Shown piece by piece: positions 9,143 to 16,695 of a stretch of DNA of 47,918 bases. The position numbers were made by a program, and so were the translations under genes. The DNA is from Bacteroidales bacterium. Its GTDB lineage: Bacteria; Bacteroidota; Bacteroidia; Bacteroidales; FEN-979. The notes beneath the pieces are model-generated. The model saw only the letters and a list, made by a program, of their open reading frames with translations. It searched no databases and had not been told where the DNA came from. Position 1 is the stretch's first letter. Every line of letters begins with the position of its first letter. The stretch lies in NCBI GenBank assembly GCA_023231065.1, contig JALNWE010000020.1, forward strand, positions 1-47,918, in the 5' to 3' direction.

Positions 9143-9160
9143 TTTATCCTTCCGGATAAA
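9143..9160 (-). promoter_or_regulatory. 7-bp hairpin in the metK leader
   Basis: TTTATCC and GGATAAA form a perfect stem (9143-9149 with 9154-9160), with a GGAA loop on the metK-sense strand. It lies between the SAM-II aptamer and metK. No U-tract follows it, so it is not a standard terminator. It could be part of the expression platform. Confidence 0.45.
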
Positions 9161-9207
9161 AAATTTGGACTAATATAAGGTTTGTGGAAGCAGACTGAGG
9201 AAAGGAA

Positions 9208-9260
9208 AATTGTTTTAGCATTTTTTTCCAGTGGTTGCAATCAATCAAATCTTTCCACTA
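9208..9260 (-). ncRNA. SAM-II (metA motif) riboswitch candidate upstream of metK
   Basis: Read in the metK direction, the segment has every conserved part of the SAM-II aptamer in order: P1 5' arm AGUGG (9259-9255), the conserved GAUUUG (9251-9246), UUGCAA (9240-9235), P1 3' arm CCACU (9234-9230), an A-rich linker, then AAAUGCUAAAA (9223-9213). The loop segment GAUUG after GAUUU can pair with CAAUU after GCUAAAA (9212-9208), giving the expected pseudoknot with one G-U pair. SAM-II RNAs bind S-adenosylmethionine and repress methionine or SAM genes. Transcription from the adjacent -7 box would start almost at the aptamer's first base. Recognition was by eye; a covariance-model search has not been run. 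Confidence 0.85.
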
Positions 9261-9269
9261 TTCTTGCGG

Positions 9270-9277
9270 CAAAGTTA
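9270..9277 (-). promoter_or_regulatory. metK -7 promoter element TAACTTTG
   Basis: On the minus strand TAACTTTG followed by CCGC fits the TAnnTTTG consensus. It lies about 10 bp before the SAM-II aptamer and ~195 bp before the metK ATG, giving a long regulated leader. No convincing -33 TTG is visible. Confidence 0.65.
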
Positions 9278-9365
9278 GGAAAATTTTTAATTCGCCCTAT
9301 AAAAGTAATATAAACTCCTTAAAAATAAAGGTTCACTATCCGGAGCCGGCTTAAGGCCTAAACGA

Positions 9366-10460
9366 TTATTTAGCCGCGATGTTCTGGGGGATCTTGATTT
9401 TGTCTTTCAGGGCCAATCCGGAAATGACCTGAATGTTCAGCCCGTCGGAAAGTCCGGTTTTGATATAATGTTTCTCGAATTTCTGGGGAGCCGTTTCGAC
9501 CTCTACATAGGTCGAGTCCTTATCGAACTGGAGCAGGCTTTCTTTGATGGCCATCACGCTGTCGGCGCGCTGCAGGACGATATCTGCATTGGCGCTATAG
9601 CCTGCCCTGACAAATTGGTCTTTCTTCAGGTTGACATCTGCCTTGATCTCGAACTGTACGGCCCCATTTTCCAAAACCCCTTTGGGGGCAATGTATTTCA
9701 GGGTAGCATGAAAAGTATCATTCTCAATGGCGCCAACTGTCAGCAACAGGTCCATCCCGGGTTTGATCTTCCCAACCTCGGTTTCATCTACTTTACCCTG
9801 GAAAATCATATCCCCGATATCGGCCACGCTGGCAATGGTCGTCCCGGCATTGAAATTATTGGCTTCTATCACCGAGCTCCCAACCTTGATGGGAATATCC
9901 AGGAGCATTCCGTTTATGGTCGAACGGATCAGGGTATTGGTTACTTTCCCCGACTTTTTGTTGACTCCTTCGCGGATCAGTTCCAGATTTGCCTCAGAAG
10001 CATCTACCTCCTGACGGGCATTTTTATAAGAAACCTGGCTTTGCTGGTATTCTGTTTCGGCAATAACACCTTGTTTGAAAAGTTTCTCCTGGCGGTCATA
10101 ATTCAGTTTGCTATCATCAAAAGCAATTTTTGCCCTCTCCAGACGAGCTTCCGCGTTGTTCAGGTTCACAAGGTCAGGAATGATCCTGATCTTGGCAATA
10201 ATATCTCCCGTCCTGACATTTTTCCCTGCCTCCACATAAATCTCTTCCACAATTCCCGATACCTGCGGTTTGATCTCGATTTCTTTCCGCGGAATTACCG
10301 AACCAGTCGCCACAGTCTTCTTGATGATATTGGTTTTGAATGGCGTTTCAGTTTGATATACAATGGGTTTCTCTTTCGATTTATTGTACAGGTAAACGAT
10401 GGTGATAACAAATATCGCAAGTATCGCGACCAGCAATGAAATTTTCAATATTTTCTTCAT
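9366..10460 (-). CDS. Periplasmic adaptor (membrane fusion) subunit of an ABC efflux pump
   Basis: It has one N-terminal membrane anchor (KISLLVAILAIFVITIVYLY), then the split lipoyl/biotinyl domain (VSGIVEEIYVEAGKNVRTGDIIAKI near residues 68-92), a coiled-coil hairpin (~100-165, with KLNYDRQEKLF and a second helix), the second lipoyl half (IRSTINGMLLDIPIKVGSSV) and beta-barrel domains. This is the HlyD/MacA family. The adaptor links an inner-membrane ABC transporter to an outer-membrane channel. It is the last gene of the operon with the ATPase and two permeases upstream; a 141-bp gap filled with heptamer repeats precedes it. No TolC-type gene is adjacent. Confidence 0.9.
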   Translation of the reverse strand: MKKILKISLLVAILAIFVITIVYLYNKSKEKPIVYQTETPFKTNIIKKTVATGSVIPRKEIEIKPQVSGIVEEIYVEAGKNVRTGDIIAKIRIIPDLVNLNNAEARLERAKIAFDDSKLNYDRQEKLFKQGVIAETEYQQSQVSYKNARQEVDASEANLELIREGVNKKSGKVTNTLIRSTINGMLLDIPIKVGSSVIEANNFNAGTTIASVADIGDMIFQGKVDETEVGKIKPGMDLLLTVGAIENDTFHATLKYIAPKGVLENGAVQFEIKADVNLKKDQFVRAGYSANADIVLQRADSVMAIKESLLQFDKDSTYVEVETAPQKFEKHYIKTGLSDGLNIQVISGLALKDKIKIPQNIAAK

Positions 10461-10521
10461 ATTCAGGATATATTATTTTTAATCTTTTTTCCCACACCCT
10501 CAAAAACTCATCATATTTTCT

Positions 10522-10598
10522 CTTATCCCCCATCCCTTATCCCTTATCCCTTATCTCCAATCTCTTATCCCCCATCTCCCATTTCTTATCCCTTTTCC
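10522..10598. repeat. Heptanucleotide tandem repeat, about 11 units of YYYATCY type
   Basis: From 10522 every seventh base is in register: CTTATCC, CCCATCC, CTTATCC twice, CTTATCT, CCAATCT, CTTATCC, CCCATCT, CCCATTT, CTTATCC and CTTTTCC. The tract fills most of the gap between the second permease and the adaptor gene, inside the operon. The reverse complement of this motif (GAGATGG) forms the tract at 22692-22726. Confidence 0.85.
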
Positions 10599-10601
10599 CC
10601 T

Positions 10602-11864
10602 TCATTCATACCTGAGCGCATCAATTGGTTTGACCGAAACGGCTTTCCGGGCCGGGATCAATCCGGCGACGGCTCCCGAAATGACCAGGATAATAAGGGC
10701 GGTGACAGCCACGTTAAAGTTCACGCCGGGGTGAAGGAACATTTCTGTATTGATACCAGTGTGGTCAAGGAGGTAATTGATCCCTTCGAGAATCCCGACC
10801 CCGATGACCAGCCCAAAATACCCTGCAAAGGTTGTCAGTACCACTGATTCGGTTATGATCTGCGAGATCACTTTGGCGGGAGTGGCGCCAAGCGCCCGTT
10901 GGATCCCGATTTCCCTGGTCCGTTCTTTTACCACGACCAGCATGATGTTGCTGACCCCGATGATCCCGGCTAACAAAGTGCCCGTCCCAACGATCCAAAT
11001 CAGAAACTGGATCCCGAAAAACAGGCCATGCATCTTTTTGAATTCCTCCTCCAGGTTGAAATGCCCGATGGCCCGGTCATCTTCAGGGGCGATAAAGTGC
11101 CTCTTTTTCAAAACCTCAATGGCCTTCTTCTCCACGATGGCTACCGGAACACCGTCCCTGGAAGTAATGTTGAAAAAACCTACCGTATTCCCTAAGTTAT
11201 AAGTCCGCTGAACTGTCGTAAAAGGCATGTGTATCCGTTGATTATCCTGTGCGGCAGCTTCACCGTTACGTTTTGACCGGAACACCCCGACCACCTTGAA
11301 ATATACTCCGTTGATCTGGATGTACTGGTTGATCGGATCTTCCCCCTTTTCGAAAAGAATATCAACCACGCGTTGCCCGATAACTACAACCTTTCTTTTT
11401 TCATTCAGGTCAAAGTCATTTAAAAACCGGCCGGAAACCATATTGACCGGATCGATGTTGTTAAATACCGGGTAATCGCCGAACAAAGGAAATTCTCCTG
11501 ATTTTAACTTTCTCACCACACTGCTGCTGCCGTTGAACCCTCCCACATTGGTCCTTGGGGCCAGGTACTTAATCTCGGGGATGGCATCGCGCAGCGCCCG
11601 GATATCACTGTTTTCATAATCAAACGACCGGCCTCTCGTGAAGCCTTTATAAGGAACTGTTGTCCGCTCTGTCCATAGAAAAACTGAGTTTGTCGCCATA
11701 TCGCCAAAATTCTGGGTGATGCCGTTTTGAAGGCCTTTGCCGGAACCAAGCATGATGACCAACATAAAAATACCCCAGAATACGCCAAAAGCCGTGAGAA
11801 ACGTCCGGAGTTTATTCGAACGCAAAACATAGTAAATTTCGTGCCAGCGGTCAAGATCAAACAT
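10602..11864 (-). CDS. MacB/FtsX-type ABC transporter permease (second copy)
   Basis: The layout is that of MacB permeases: N-terminal MFDLDRWHEIYYVLRSNKLRTFLTAFGVFWGIFMLVIMLGSG with the first membrane helix, a large periplasmic MacB_PCD domain (~45-280), then three C-terminal helices with the FtsX motif VVVKERTREIGIQRALGATPAKV between the first two. There is no ATPase domain, so it must use the separate ATP-binding subunit in the operon. It starts 2 bp after the upstream permease gene, so the two are likely translationally coupled. The two permeases share architecture but have diverged, which suggests a heterodimer. The substrate is unknown; antimicrobial or lipid export is possible. Confidence 0.9.
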   Translation of the reverse strand: MFDLDRWHEIYYVLRSNKLRTFLTAFGVFWGIFMLVIMLGSGKGLQNGITQNFGDMATNSVFLWTERTTVPYKGFTRGRSFDYENSDIRALRDAIPEIKYLAPRTNVGGFNGSSSVVRKLKSGEFPLFGDYPVFNNIDPVNMVSGRFLNDFDLNEKRKVVVIGQRVVDILFEKGEDPINQYIQINGVYFKVVGVFRSKRNGEAAAQDNQRIHMPFTTVQRTYNLGNTVGFFNITSRDGVPVAIVEKKAIEVLKKRHFIAPEDDRAIGHFNLEEEFKKMHGLFFGIQFLIWIVGTGTLLAGIIGVSNIMLVVVKERTREIGIQRALGATPAKVISQIITESVVLTTFAGYFGLVIGVGILEGINYLLDHTGINTEMFLHPGVNFNVAVTALIILVISGAVAGLIPARKAVSVKPIDALRYE

Positions 11865-11866
11865 GC

Positions 11867-13105
11867 TTATTCGTCCCTCAATGCTTCAATGGGTTTTATT
11901 TTAGCAGCCTTCATCCCCGGGATCAATCCGGCAATGGTCCCGGCAACGATTAATAACGCGGTTGCGCCGATGGCGATCCCCAGGTTGGCTTCGGGGTTCC
12001 GGAAAAAATCCGAAGGGGGCATATTCCTGGAGAGCGCTTCCAGTACACCGATGCCCAGGACAAGTCCTATATATCCGGCAAATGCAGTGATCACGATCGA
12101 TTCCTGAACGATCAGCATGACAATCGAAACCGGGGTGCCGCCCAATGCTTTCCGGATGCCTATTTCCTTGGTCCTTTCTTTTATGGAAATCATCATGATG
12201 TTGCTCACCCCCACAACGCCTGCAATGATGGTACCGATGCCGATGATCCATATAAACAGCCGTATACCTGCAAACAAGGCGTTTAACCTCCGCACATCCT
12301 CACTTTTGTTCCAGATTTCAATGGCACGGTCATCTTTGGGATCAACAACATGTTTTGTTGAGAGCATGGTCCTTGCCACTTGCACCATGGCATCGGCTTC
12401 AGCAGGAGTTGCATCCCCCGTTGTAAAGGAGATCTGGTTGATCACGGAGTTCCCGTTAAATACCCTTTGTGCCGTGGAAATGGGAATATAAATTCGCTGC
12501 TGTTCATTGTCGCTCCGGCTGAAATCCCTGAAAATCCCTACCACCTGAAAAAGGACCCCGTTAACATTGATATATTTTCCCAGGGCAACGGTGTCGTTCT
12601 TTTTGAACAATGCCGCTTTGACTTTTTCACCGATAACGGCCACCTTCCTGAAATCATTGATATCTATGTTGTTCAGAAACCTTCCCTGGAGAATGGTGAG
12701 TTCTTTGATCCCGCCGTAATCAGGGTGACAGGGAGAAAGATAAAAATTTCCATAATTGTTCTTATAGGAAGTCAGGATGTTACCCATGAAAAGCCGTGCC
12801 GACATTTTATCATACCCGGGAATGGTATTTTTCAGCATGGTATAATCTTCGTTCTTAAACCGGATCTGCCGTCCGGTTTTCATCCCCTTGTACTTGAGGT
12901 TGGTGACCCCACTGCTGATCCATACTCCGTTAATTGCGCCTCCCTTGAAATTTTCATTGATCCCGTTTTCCAGTCCATTGCCCGAACCCAGCAGGATGAT
13001 CAGCATGAAGATCCCCCAGGCCACGCTGAAACCGGTAAGGAAAGTACGAAGTTTGTTCTTCTTGATCGTACTATAGATTTCCTGCCATTTATCAAGTTCA
13101 AACAT
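11867..13105 (-). CDS. MacB/FtsX-type ABC transporter permease (first copy)
   Basis: It is a paralogue of the downstream permease with the same plan: MFELDKWQEIYSTIKKNKLRTFLTGFSVAWGIFMLI with the first helix, a periplasmic domain of ~230 residues, and three C-terminal helices around SIKERTKEIGIRKALGGTPVSIV. It ends IEALRDE, much like the other copy's IDALRYE. It starts 9 bp after the ATPase stop and is followed after 2 bp by its paralogue. It probably forms the inner-membrane half of a heterodimeric, mechanically coupled transporter with the ATPase and adaptor. Confidence 0.9.
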   Translation of the reverse strand: MFELDKWQEIYSTIKKNKLRTFLTGFSVAWGIFMLIILLGSGNGLENGINENFKGGAINGVWISSGVTNLKYKGMKTGRQIRFKNEDYTMLKNTIPGYDKMSARLFMGNILTSYKNNYGNFYLSPCHPDYGGIKELTILQGRFLNNIDINDFRKVAVIGEKVKAALFKKNDTVALGKYINVNGVLFQVVGIFRDFSRSDNEQQRIYIPISTAQRVFNGNSVINQISFTTGDATPAEADAMVQVARTMLSTKHVVDPKDDRAIEIWNKSEDVRRLNALFAGIRLFIWIIGIGTIIAGVVGVSNIMMISIKERTKEIGIRKALGGTPVSIVMLIVQESIVITAFAGYIGLVLGIGVLEALSRNMPPSDFFRNPEANLGIAIGATALLIVAGTIAGLIPGMKAAKIKPIEALRDE

Positions 13106-13114
13106 GGGGCAAAA

Positions 13115-13789
13115 CTAATTATTGACAATATCGGTGATCAATCCATCGGTAATCCGTATTGTTTTCCGGGTCCGGGCAGCGATGTCATGTTCATGCGTGA
13201 CAATGATCATTGTGATTCCCGATTTATTGATTTCATGCAGATGGTCCATTACTTCGAGGGAAGTAACAGAGTCCAACGCTCCTGTAGGTTCATCGGCTAA
13301 AATTACTTTTGGATTGGTGATCAAGGCGCGCGCAATGGCAACCCGCTGCTTTTGCCCGCCCGATAATTCATTGGGCAAATGGTGGGCCCACTCTTTGATC
13401 CCCATTCGGTCAAGGTAATCCAGGGCCATCAGGTTGCGCTTTTTTCTTTTTATATTCTGATAATAAAGTGGCATGGCAACATTTTCCATGGCATTTTTAA
13501 AAGAGATCAGGTTAAAGGATTGGAAGACGAAGCCCAGTTTTTTGTTACGGAGCTGGGCCGCCTTACGCTCACTGAGTTTGCTGATCTTCAATCCATCTAA
13601 TAAATATTCCCCCTGATCGTAATTATCCAGGATCCCTAAAATATTGAGTAATGTTGATTTTCCGCTTCCGGAGGCGCCCATGACAGAGATCATTTCACCG
13701 GGGTGGACATCCAGGTCAATCCCCTTCAATACATGCAGGCTGTTCTGTCCGGTGATGTAAGACTTATGAATATTCCGGATTTTTATCAT
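13115..13789 (-). CDS. ABC transporter ATP-binding protein (LolD/MacB type)
   Basis: All ABC motifs are intact: Walker A GASGSGKST (near residue 35), Q-loop FQSFNLI, signature LSGGQKQR, Walker B VILADEPTGALD and the switch His in IVTHEHD. The 224-residue length and the GALDS motif fit the LolD/MacB group that powers FtsX-fold permeases by mechanotransmission. It is the first gene of the operon ATPase-permease-permease-adaptor. The 172 bp upstream (13790-13961) contain no promoter I can be sure of. Confidence 0.93.
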   Translation of the reverse strand: MIKIRNIHKSYITGQNSLHVLKGIDLDVHPGEMISVMGASGSGKSTLLNILGILDNYDQGEYLLDGLKISKLSERKAAQLRNKKLGFVFQSFNLISFKNAMENVAMPLYYQNIKRKKRNLMALDYLDRMGIKEWAHHLPNELSGGQKQRVAIARALITNPKVILADEPTGALDSVTSLEVMDHLHEINKSGITMIIVTHEHDIAARTRKTIRITDGLITDIVNN

Positions 13790-13961
13790 CGGCCAATATT
13801 TATAAAGTTGGAAATAAGACTACGGGTTTGAACAAACGTTACATTTCTGAACGCAAAATGTTCATTTTTATGAAATCTTTCTGCATGAAATCGATAAACA
13901 CCAATAAACAAACGTTGAAAGGCGATATTCTTAGGGTCAGCGCGATGGTCAAAAACGGATA

Positions 13962-14957
13962 TTAACGCTTTGTGAGTTCCTGAAAAACCTCCTCGAGTTT
14001 TTGTTCTTCGCGGGTAAGGGAGAGGACTGTGAGTTTATTTTCAACGGCAAACCGGAACACTGCCGCGCGGATATCGCGTTCGGGGCTGGAAGAAAGGAAC
14101 CACACGTTTGATTCGGGATGATGTTTTTTGGGCGACAGGTCCCGGATGCCGGGAACCGGAGCGTTTTCATTTGACATTTTATATTCGGAAAAAGCCTCAG
14201 GCAATATTATATCCAGGACTCCCGTAATATTTTTCAGCAGATCCCCATGAACTGGCGAACTGAATTCAACCCTGACCAGGATCCTGGACGCAGCCATGTG
14301 CTGAAGGTTCTGGGTGGTATCATCTGCCACGATCTTTCCCTGATGGATGATGATGGCCCGGCTGCAAATGGCTTCGACTTCCTGCATGATGTGTGTTGAC
14401 ATCATCACGGTTTTTCTTTTTCCGATTTCCAGGATCAATCCCCTGATTTCAGACAACTGATTGGGATCAAGCCCTGAGGTGGGCTCATCCAGGATCAGTA
14501 CTTCAGGATCATGGATCAATGCCTGGGCAAGGCCCACCCGCTGACGGTATCCTTTGGAAAGCGCCCCAATTTTTTTATGTTGTTCCAATTGAAGGCCAGT
14601 CAACTCTATCATTCCATTAACCTTTTCCGGAATGTTACCTTTCATCTGATGGAGCCCGGCTATAAAAGCGAGGAATTCCCTGACATACAGATCAAGGTAC
14701 AGTGGATTATTCTCCGGAAGGTATCCCACTTTCTTCCTTACCTCGATGGATTGTTCCATGACGTCGAACCCGCATACGGAAGCTTTCCCTGAAGTAGGCG
14801 GGATAAAACAGGTAAGGATCTTAAGGAGCGTACTTTTACCTGCGCCATTGGGGCCTAACAAACCGACTATCTCGCCGGGCTTTACCTCCAGCGAAATGCC
14901 ATCAAGCGCCTTCTGCGCCCCATAAAGTTTAGTAACATTAGTGACAGTAATAGACAT
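13962..14957 (-). CDS. gldA: GldA-type ABC transporter ATP-binding protein
   Basis: The sequence MSITVTNVTKLYGAQKALDG, Walker A GPNGAGKST, VGYLPENNPLYLDLYVREFLAF, signature LSKGYRQRVGLAQAL, Walker B LILDEPTSGLDPNQ and switch His STHIMQEVE closely follow GldA, the ATPase of the GldAFG transporter needed for gliding in Flavobacterium. A ~100-residue C-terminal domain ends EEVFQELTKR. No gldF or gldG is adjacent, and homologues also occur in non-gliding Bacteroidota, so motility cannot be concluded. The start at 14957 matches the family; a 20-residue hydrophobic upstream extension would run across the predicted transcription start. Confidence 0.82.
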   Translation of the reverse strand: MSITVTNVTKLYGAQKALDGISLEVKPGEIVGLLGPNGAGKSTLLKILTCFIPPTSGKASVCGFDVMEQSIEVRKKVGYLPENNPLYLDLYVREFLAFIAGLHQMKGNIPEKVNGMIELTGLQLEQHKKIGALSKGYRQRVGLAQALIHDPEVLILDEPTSGLDPNQLSEIRGLILEIGKRKTVMMSTHIMQEVEAICSRAIIIHQGKIVADDTTQNLQHMAASRILVRVEFSSPVHGDLLKNITGVLDIILPEAFSEYKMSNENAPVPGIRDLSPKKHHPESNVWFLSSSPERDIRAAVFRFAVENKLTVLSLTREEQKLEEVFQELTKR

Positions 14958-14994
14958 GGGAAAAGACTCAAAGGTTAAAACCAAAACCAGCCGG

Positions 14995-15024
14995 CAAAAA
15001 TACAAAACATTGATCAATAGTCAA
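14995..15024 (-). promoter_or_regulatory. gldA promoter: TTG, 19-bp spacer, TATTTTTG
   Basis: On the minus strand TTG (15024-15022) lies 19 bp before TATTTTTG (15002-14995), fitting the Bacteroidota -33/-7 pattern. The -33 TTG comes from a unit of the adjacent heptamer tract. The expected start (~14989) is ~32 bp before the gldA ATG. Confidence 0.55.
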
Positions 15025-15090
15025 TGGTCAATAGTCAATGGTCAATAGTCAATGCTCAATAGTCAATAGTCAATGGTCAATGGTCAATGT
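15014..15090. repeat. Heptanucleotide tandem repeat, 11 units of TCAATRG type
   Basis: Eleven contiguous units run from 15014: TCAATAG and TCAATGG alternate, with single-base variants TCAATGC and TCAATGT near the end. It fills most of the gap between gldA and the ATPase gene at 15122. The same unit occurs beside cutC (38008 and 38754). Confidence 0.92.
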
Positions 15091-15121
15091 CCAAAGCCAA
15101 CAGGTATATAAAATAGTACCA

Positions 15122-16471
15122 TTATCCTTCGACCAACCGTTTAAATCCTCCTAAATGTTCCCGGATCTTACCGGCCAGGAAATAGGGGAGGCTGAGTAGA
15201 TAAAATTTTTTTCCCTTGATAGTCTGGACTTGATGAATGCCTAGTTTAGAAGCGTGCAATTGAATAGCAAATGGATGGGGCGCCAGATCCACGAATTGGT
15301 GCAGGGAACGTAATCGGCCTGGTTCTCCGGATTTAACCTCGACTGGAATGGCCATATCTTCGTATTTCACTAAAAAATCCACCTCTGCGGTTGACTGAAC
15401 TTTCTCGCGGATCCAAAAATTCAATGGTGGGGTTTTATCCATCTTTTCGGTCCCTAAAATTTCCTGTCCCACTACCTGCCGCGCGATTTGTCCCTTAAAA
15501 AGGACATTCATATCCTGTGACTGAAACATTGGCTTTTGGATCCCCGAGAAATAATTGACCATTCCGCAATCGGCGACCTGGACCCTGGGAAACCGCGACT
15601 TGTCGGGTTTCAAGGGCAATAACGGGGAAGTAACGGGATAAACCAGCTGTAGTAAAAAAGCTTGTTCCAGAATCCTAAAAGCCTGTCCAACATCCCTGCT
15701 TCCCCGGTCGATGTTGCCAAAGTGGTTGAACCGGATGCGCGTCGCTGCAAAGGGGTATGTGTTTTGAAGGATCTCGCGGGCTAAATCCTTTTTTTTCTTT
15801 CCTGAATCAATTTCTCCAATGGATTGAAGAAATGCCTCCTCTGTCTTCTCATACAATTTTTTTAAACCCGACAAATGACGATATTTTGAATATTCACTGA
15901 CGATTTCCGGCATTCCTCCAATCAGTGCATAGAGGTGGAAAAAATGTAACAACTTTTCATGGGCGTACACAGGAACAGGGACCTCCCTGAATGCTTCCAG
16001 CGCGGATTGGTCATCCATGGCTGACAAAAATTCTTCAAAAGAAAAAGGGTATAGGCTGATAGCCGGCAAAGGGTCGTCCCCTTCGCGCGTGAGTTGGATT
16101 AATTCGGGGGTCAGGATGGACGACACTGCGACGATAAAAGGAGACTGGCCTTTCTTGCTTTGGGGTTTTCTGATGTCATTCAGCCACAGGATGGTTTCCC
16201 TGCAACGCGCAATTTCATCCAAAACGAGAAGCGTACCTTTTCCCCTGATCTCCTTTCCTTTGATAAATGAAACAGCGCGGAGGATTTCATCCGGGCCGGC
16301 ATGTTGCTGGAATATCGAACGGTCTGTTGCCGTTTCAAGGTCAAGATGGATTACGTTGCTGAACCTGGCCCCAAACTGTTTGACCAGCGTGGTTTTGCCA
16401 ACACCCGTGACGCCGAGGAGACAAAAATCGCGTTGTCGGGAAAGACGGTCTGATAATAATCGGGGAAACAT
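15122..16471 (-). CDS. AAA ATPase with DUF4143 domain
   Basis: An N-terminal P-loop (GVTGVGKTTLVKQF, residues ~20-33) and a Walker B-like LLVLDEIARC introduce an AAA ATPase core. After the YPFSFEEFL and GGMPEIV motifs comes a winged-helix-like part, then a C-terminal DUF4143 region with the restriction-nuclease-like EVDFLVKYEDMAIPVEVKSGE motif. Such proteins are common and often in multiple copies in Bacteroidota. Their role is poorly known. A defence or toxin link has been suggested for some, but nothing here supports one. It lies alone between a heptamer tract and the ribosomal operon, with TGATTTA repeats directly upstream of its start. Confidence 0.85.
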   Translation of the reverse strand: MFPRLLSDRLSRQRDFCLLGVTGVGKTTLVKQFGARFSNVIHLDLETATDRSIFQQHAGPDEILRAVSFIKGKEIRGKGTLLVLDEIARCRETILWLNDIRKPQSKKGQSPFIVAVSSILTPELIQLTREGDDPLPAISLYPFSFEEFLSAMDDQSALEAFREVPVPVYAHEKLLHFFHLYALIGGMPEIVSEYSKYRHLSGLKKLYEKTEEAFLQSIGEIDSGKKKKDLAREILQNTYPFAATRIRFNHFGNIDRGSRDVGQAFRILEQAFLLQLVYPVTSPLLPLKPDKSRFPRVQVADCGMVNYFSGIQKPMFQSQDMNVLFKGQIARQVVGQEILGTEKMDKTPPLNFWIREKVQSTAEVDFLVKYEDMAIPVEVKSGEPGRLRSLHQFVDLAPHPFAIQLHASKLGIHQVQTIKGKKFYLLSLPYFLAGKIREHLGGFKRLVEG

Positions 16472-16473
16472 AA

Positions 16474-16494
16474 TGATTTATGATTTACGATGTG
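16474..16494. repeat. Short heptamer run (TGATTTA, TGATTTA, CGATGTG)
   Basis: Three seven-base units, two of them exact, start just two bases upstream of the ATG of the DUF4143 gene (16471). A related GATTTACGATT lies upstream of metK (9095-9105). Confidence 0.45.
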
Positions 16495-16633
16495 AGAATG
16501 TACTGAATTGAAAAAGTCCTTTTTTGTATAAAAATAAAGGATAAAGATACATAATATTGTAATAAAATAAAGGATAATGATAAAATATTTTAATTTGATC
16601 ATTAACATCCATGGTGGAATGGAAAATAAAAAA

Positions 16634-16641
16634 TATCTTTG
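16634..16641 (+). promoter_or_regulatory. -7 promoter element TATCTTTG of the rplM operon
   Basis: TATCTTTG followed by CAGC is a perfect TAnnTTTG match. It places the transcript start near 16647, about 50 bp before the rplM ATG, in a very AT-rich spacer. No clear -33 TTG is visible. Confidence 0.7.
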
Positions 16642-16645
16642 CAGC

Positions 16646-16663
16646 CCTTTTGGAAGAAAAAGG
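16646..16663 (+). promoter_or_regulatory. Small hairpin in the rplM leader
   Basis: CCTTTT (16646-16651) can pair with AAAAGG (16658-16663) around a six-base loop at the very start of the predicted rplM transcript. Ribosomal operon leaders often carry autoregulatory hairpins. This one is short and the role is inferred. Confidence 0.35.
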
Positions 16664-16695
16664 ATTCATATTATCAAACAATTACGAGACAAAGC

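Noticed and set aside
9143..9160. metK leader hairpin as a Rho-independent terminator
   Set aside because: No U-tract follows on the metK strand, and on the other strand it is followed by A-rich sequence.
9468..10439. 323-codon open frame on the plus strand
   Set aside because: Fully antisense to the adaptor gene, which has clear family motifs; the opposite frame shows none.
12380..13300. 306-codon open frame on the plus strand
   Set aside because: It lies antisense to the permease and ATPase genes, has no recognisable domain and arises from codon bias of the real genes.
15014..15090. Tandem repeat as a CRISPR array
   Set aside because: Units are 7 bp with no spacers and no cas genes nearby.
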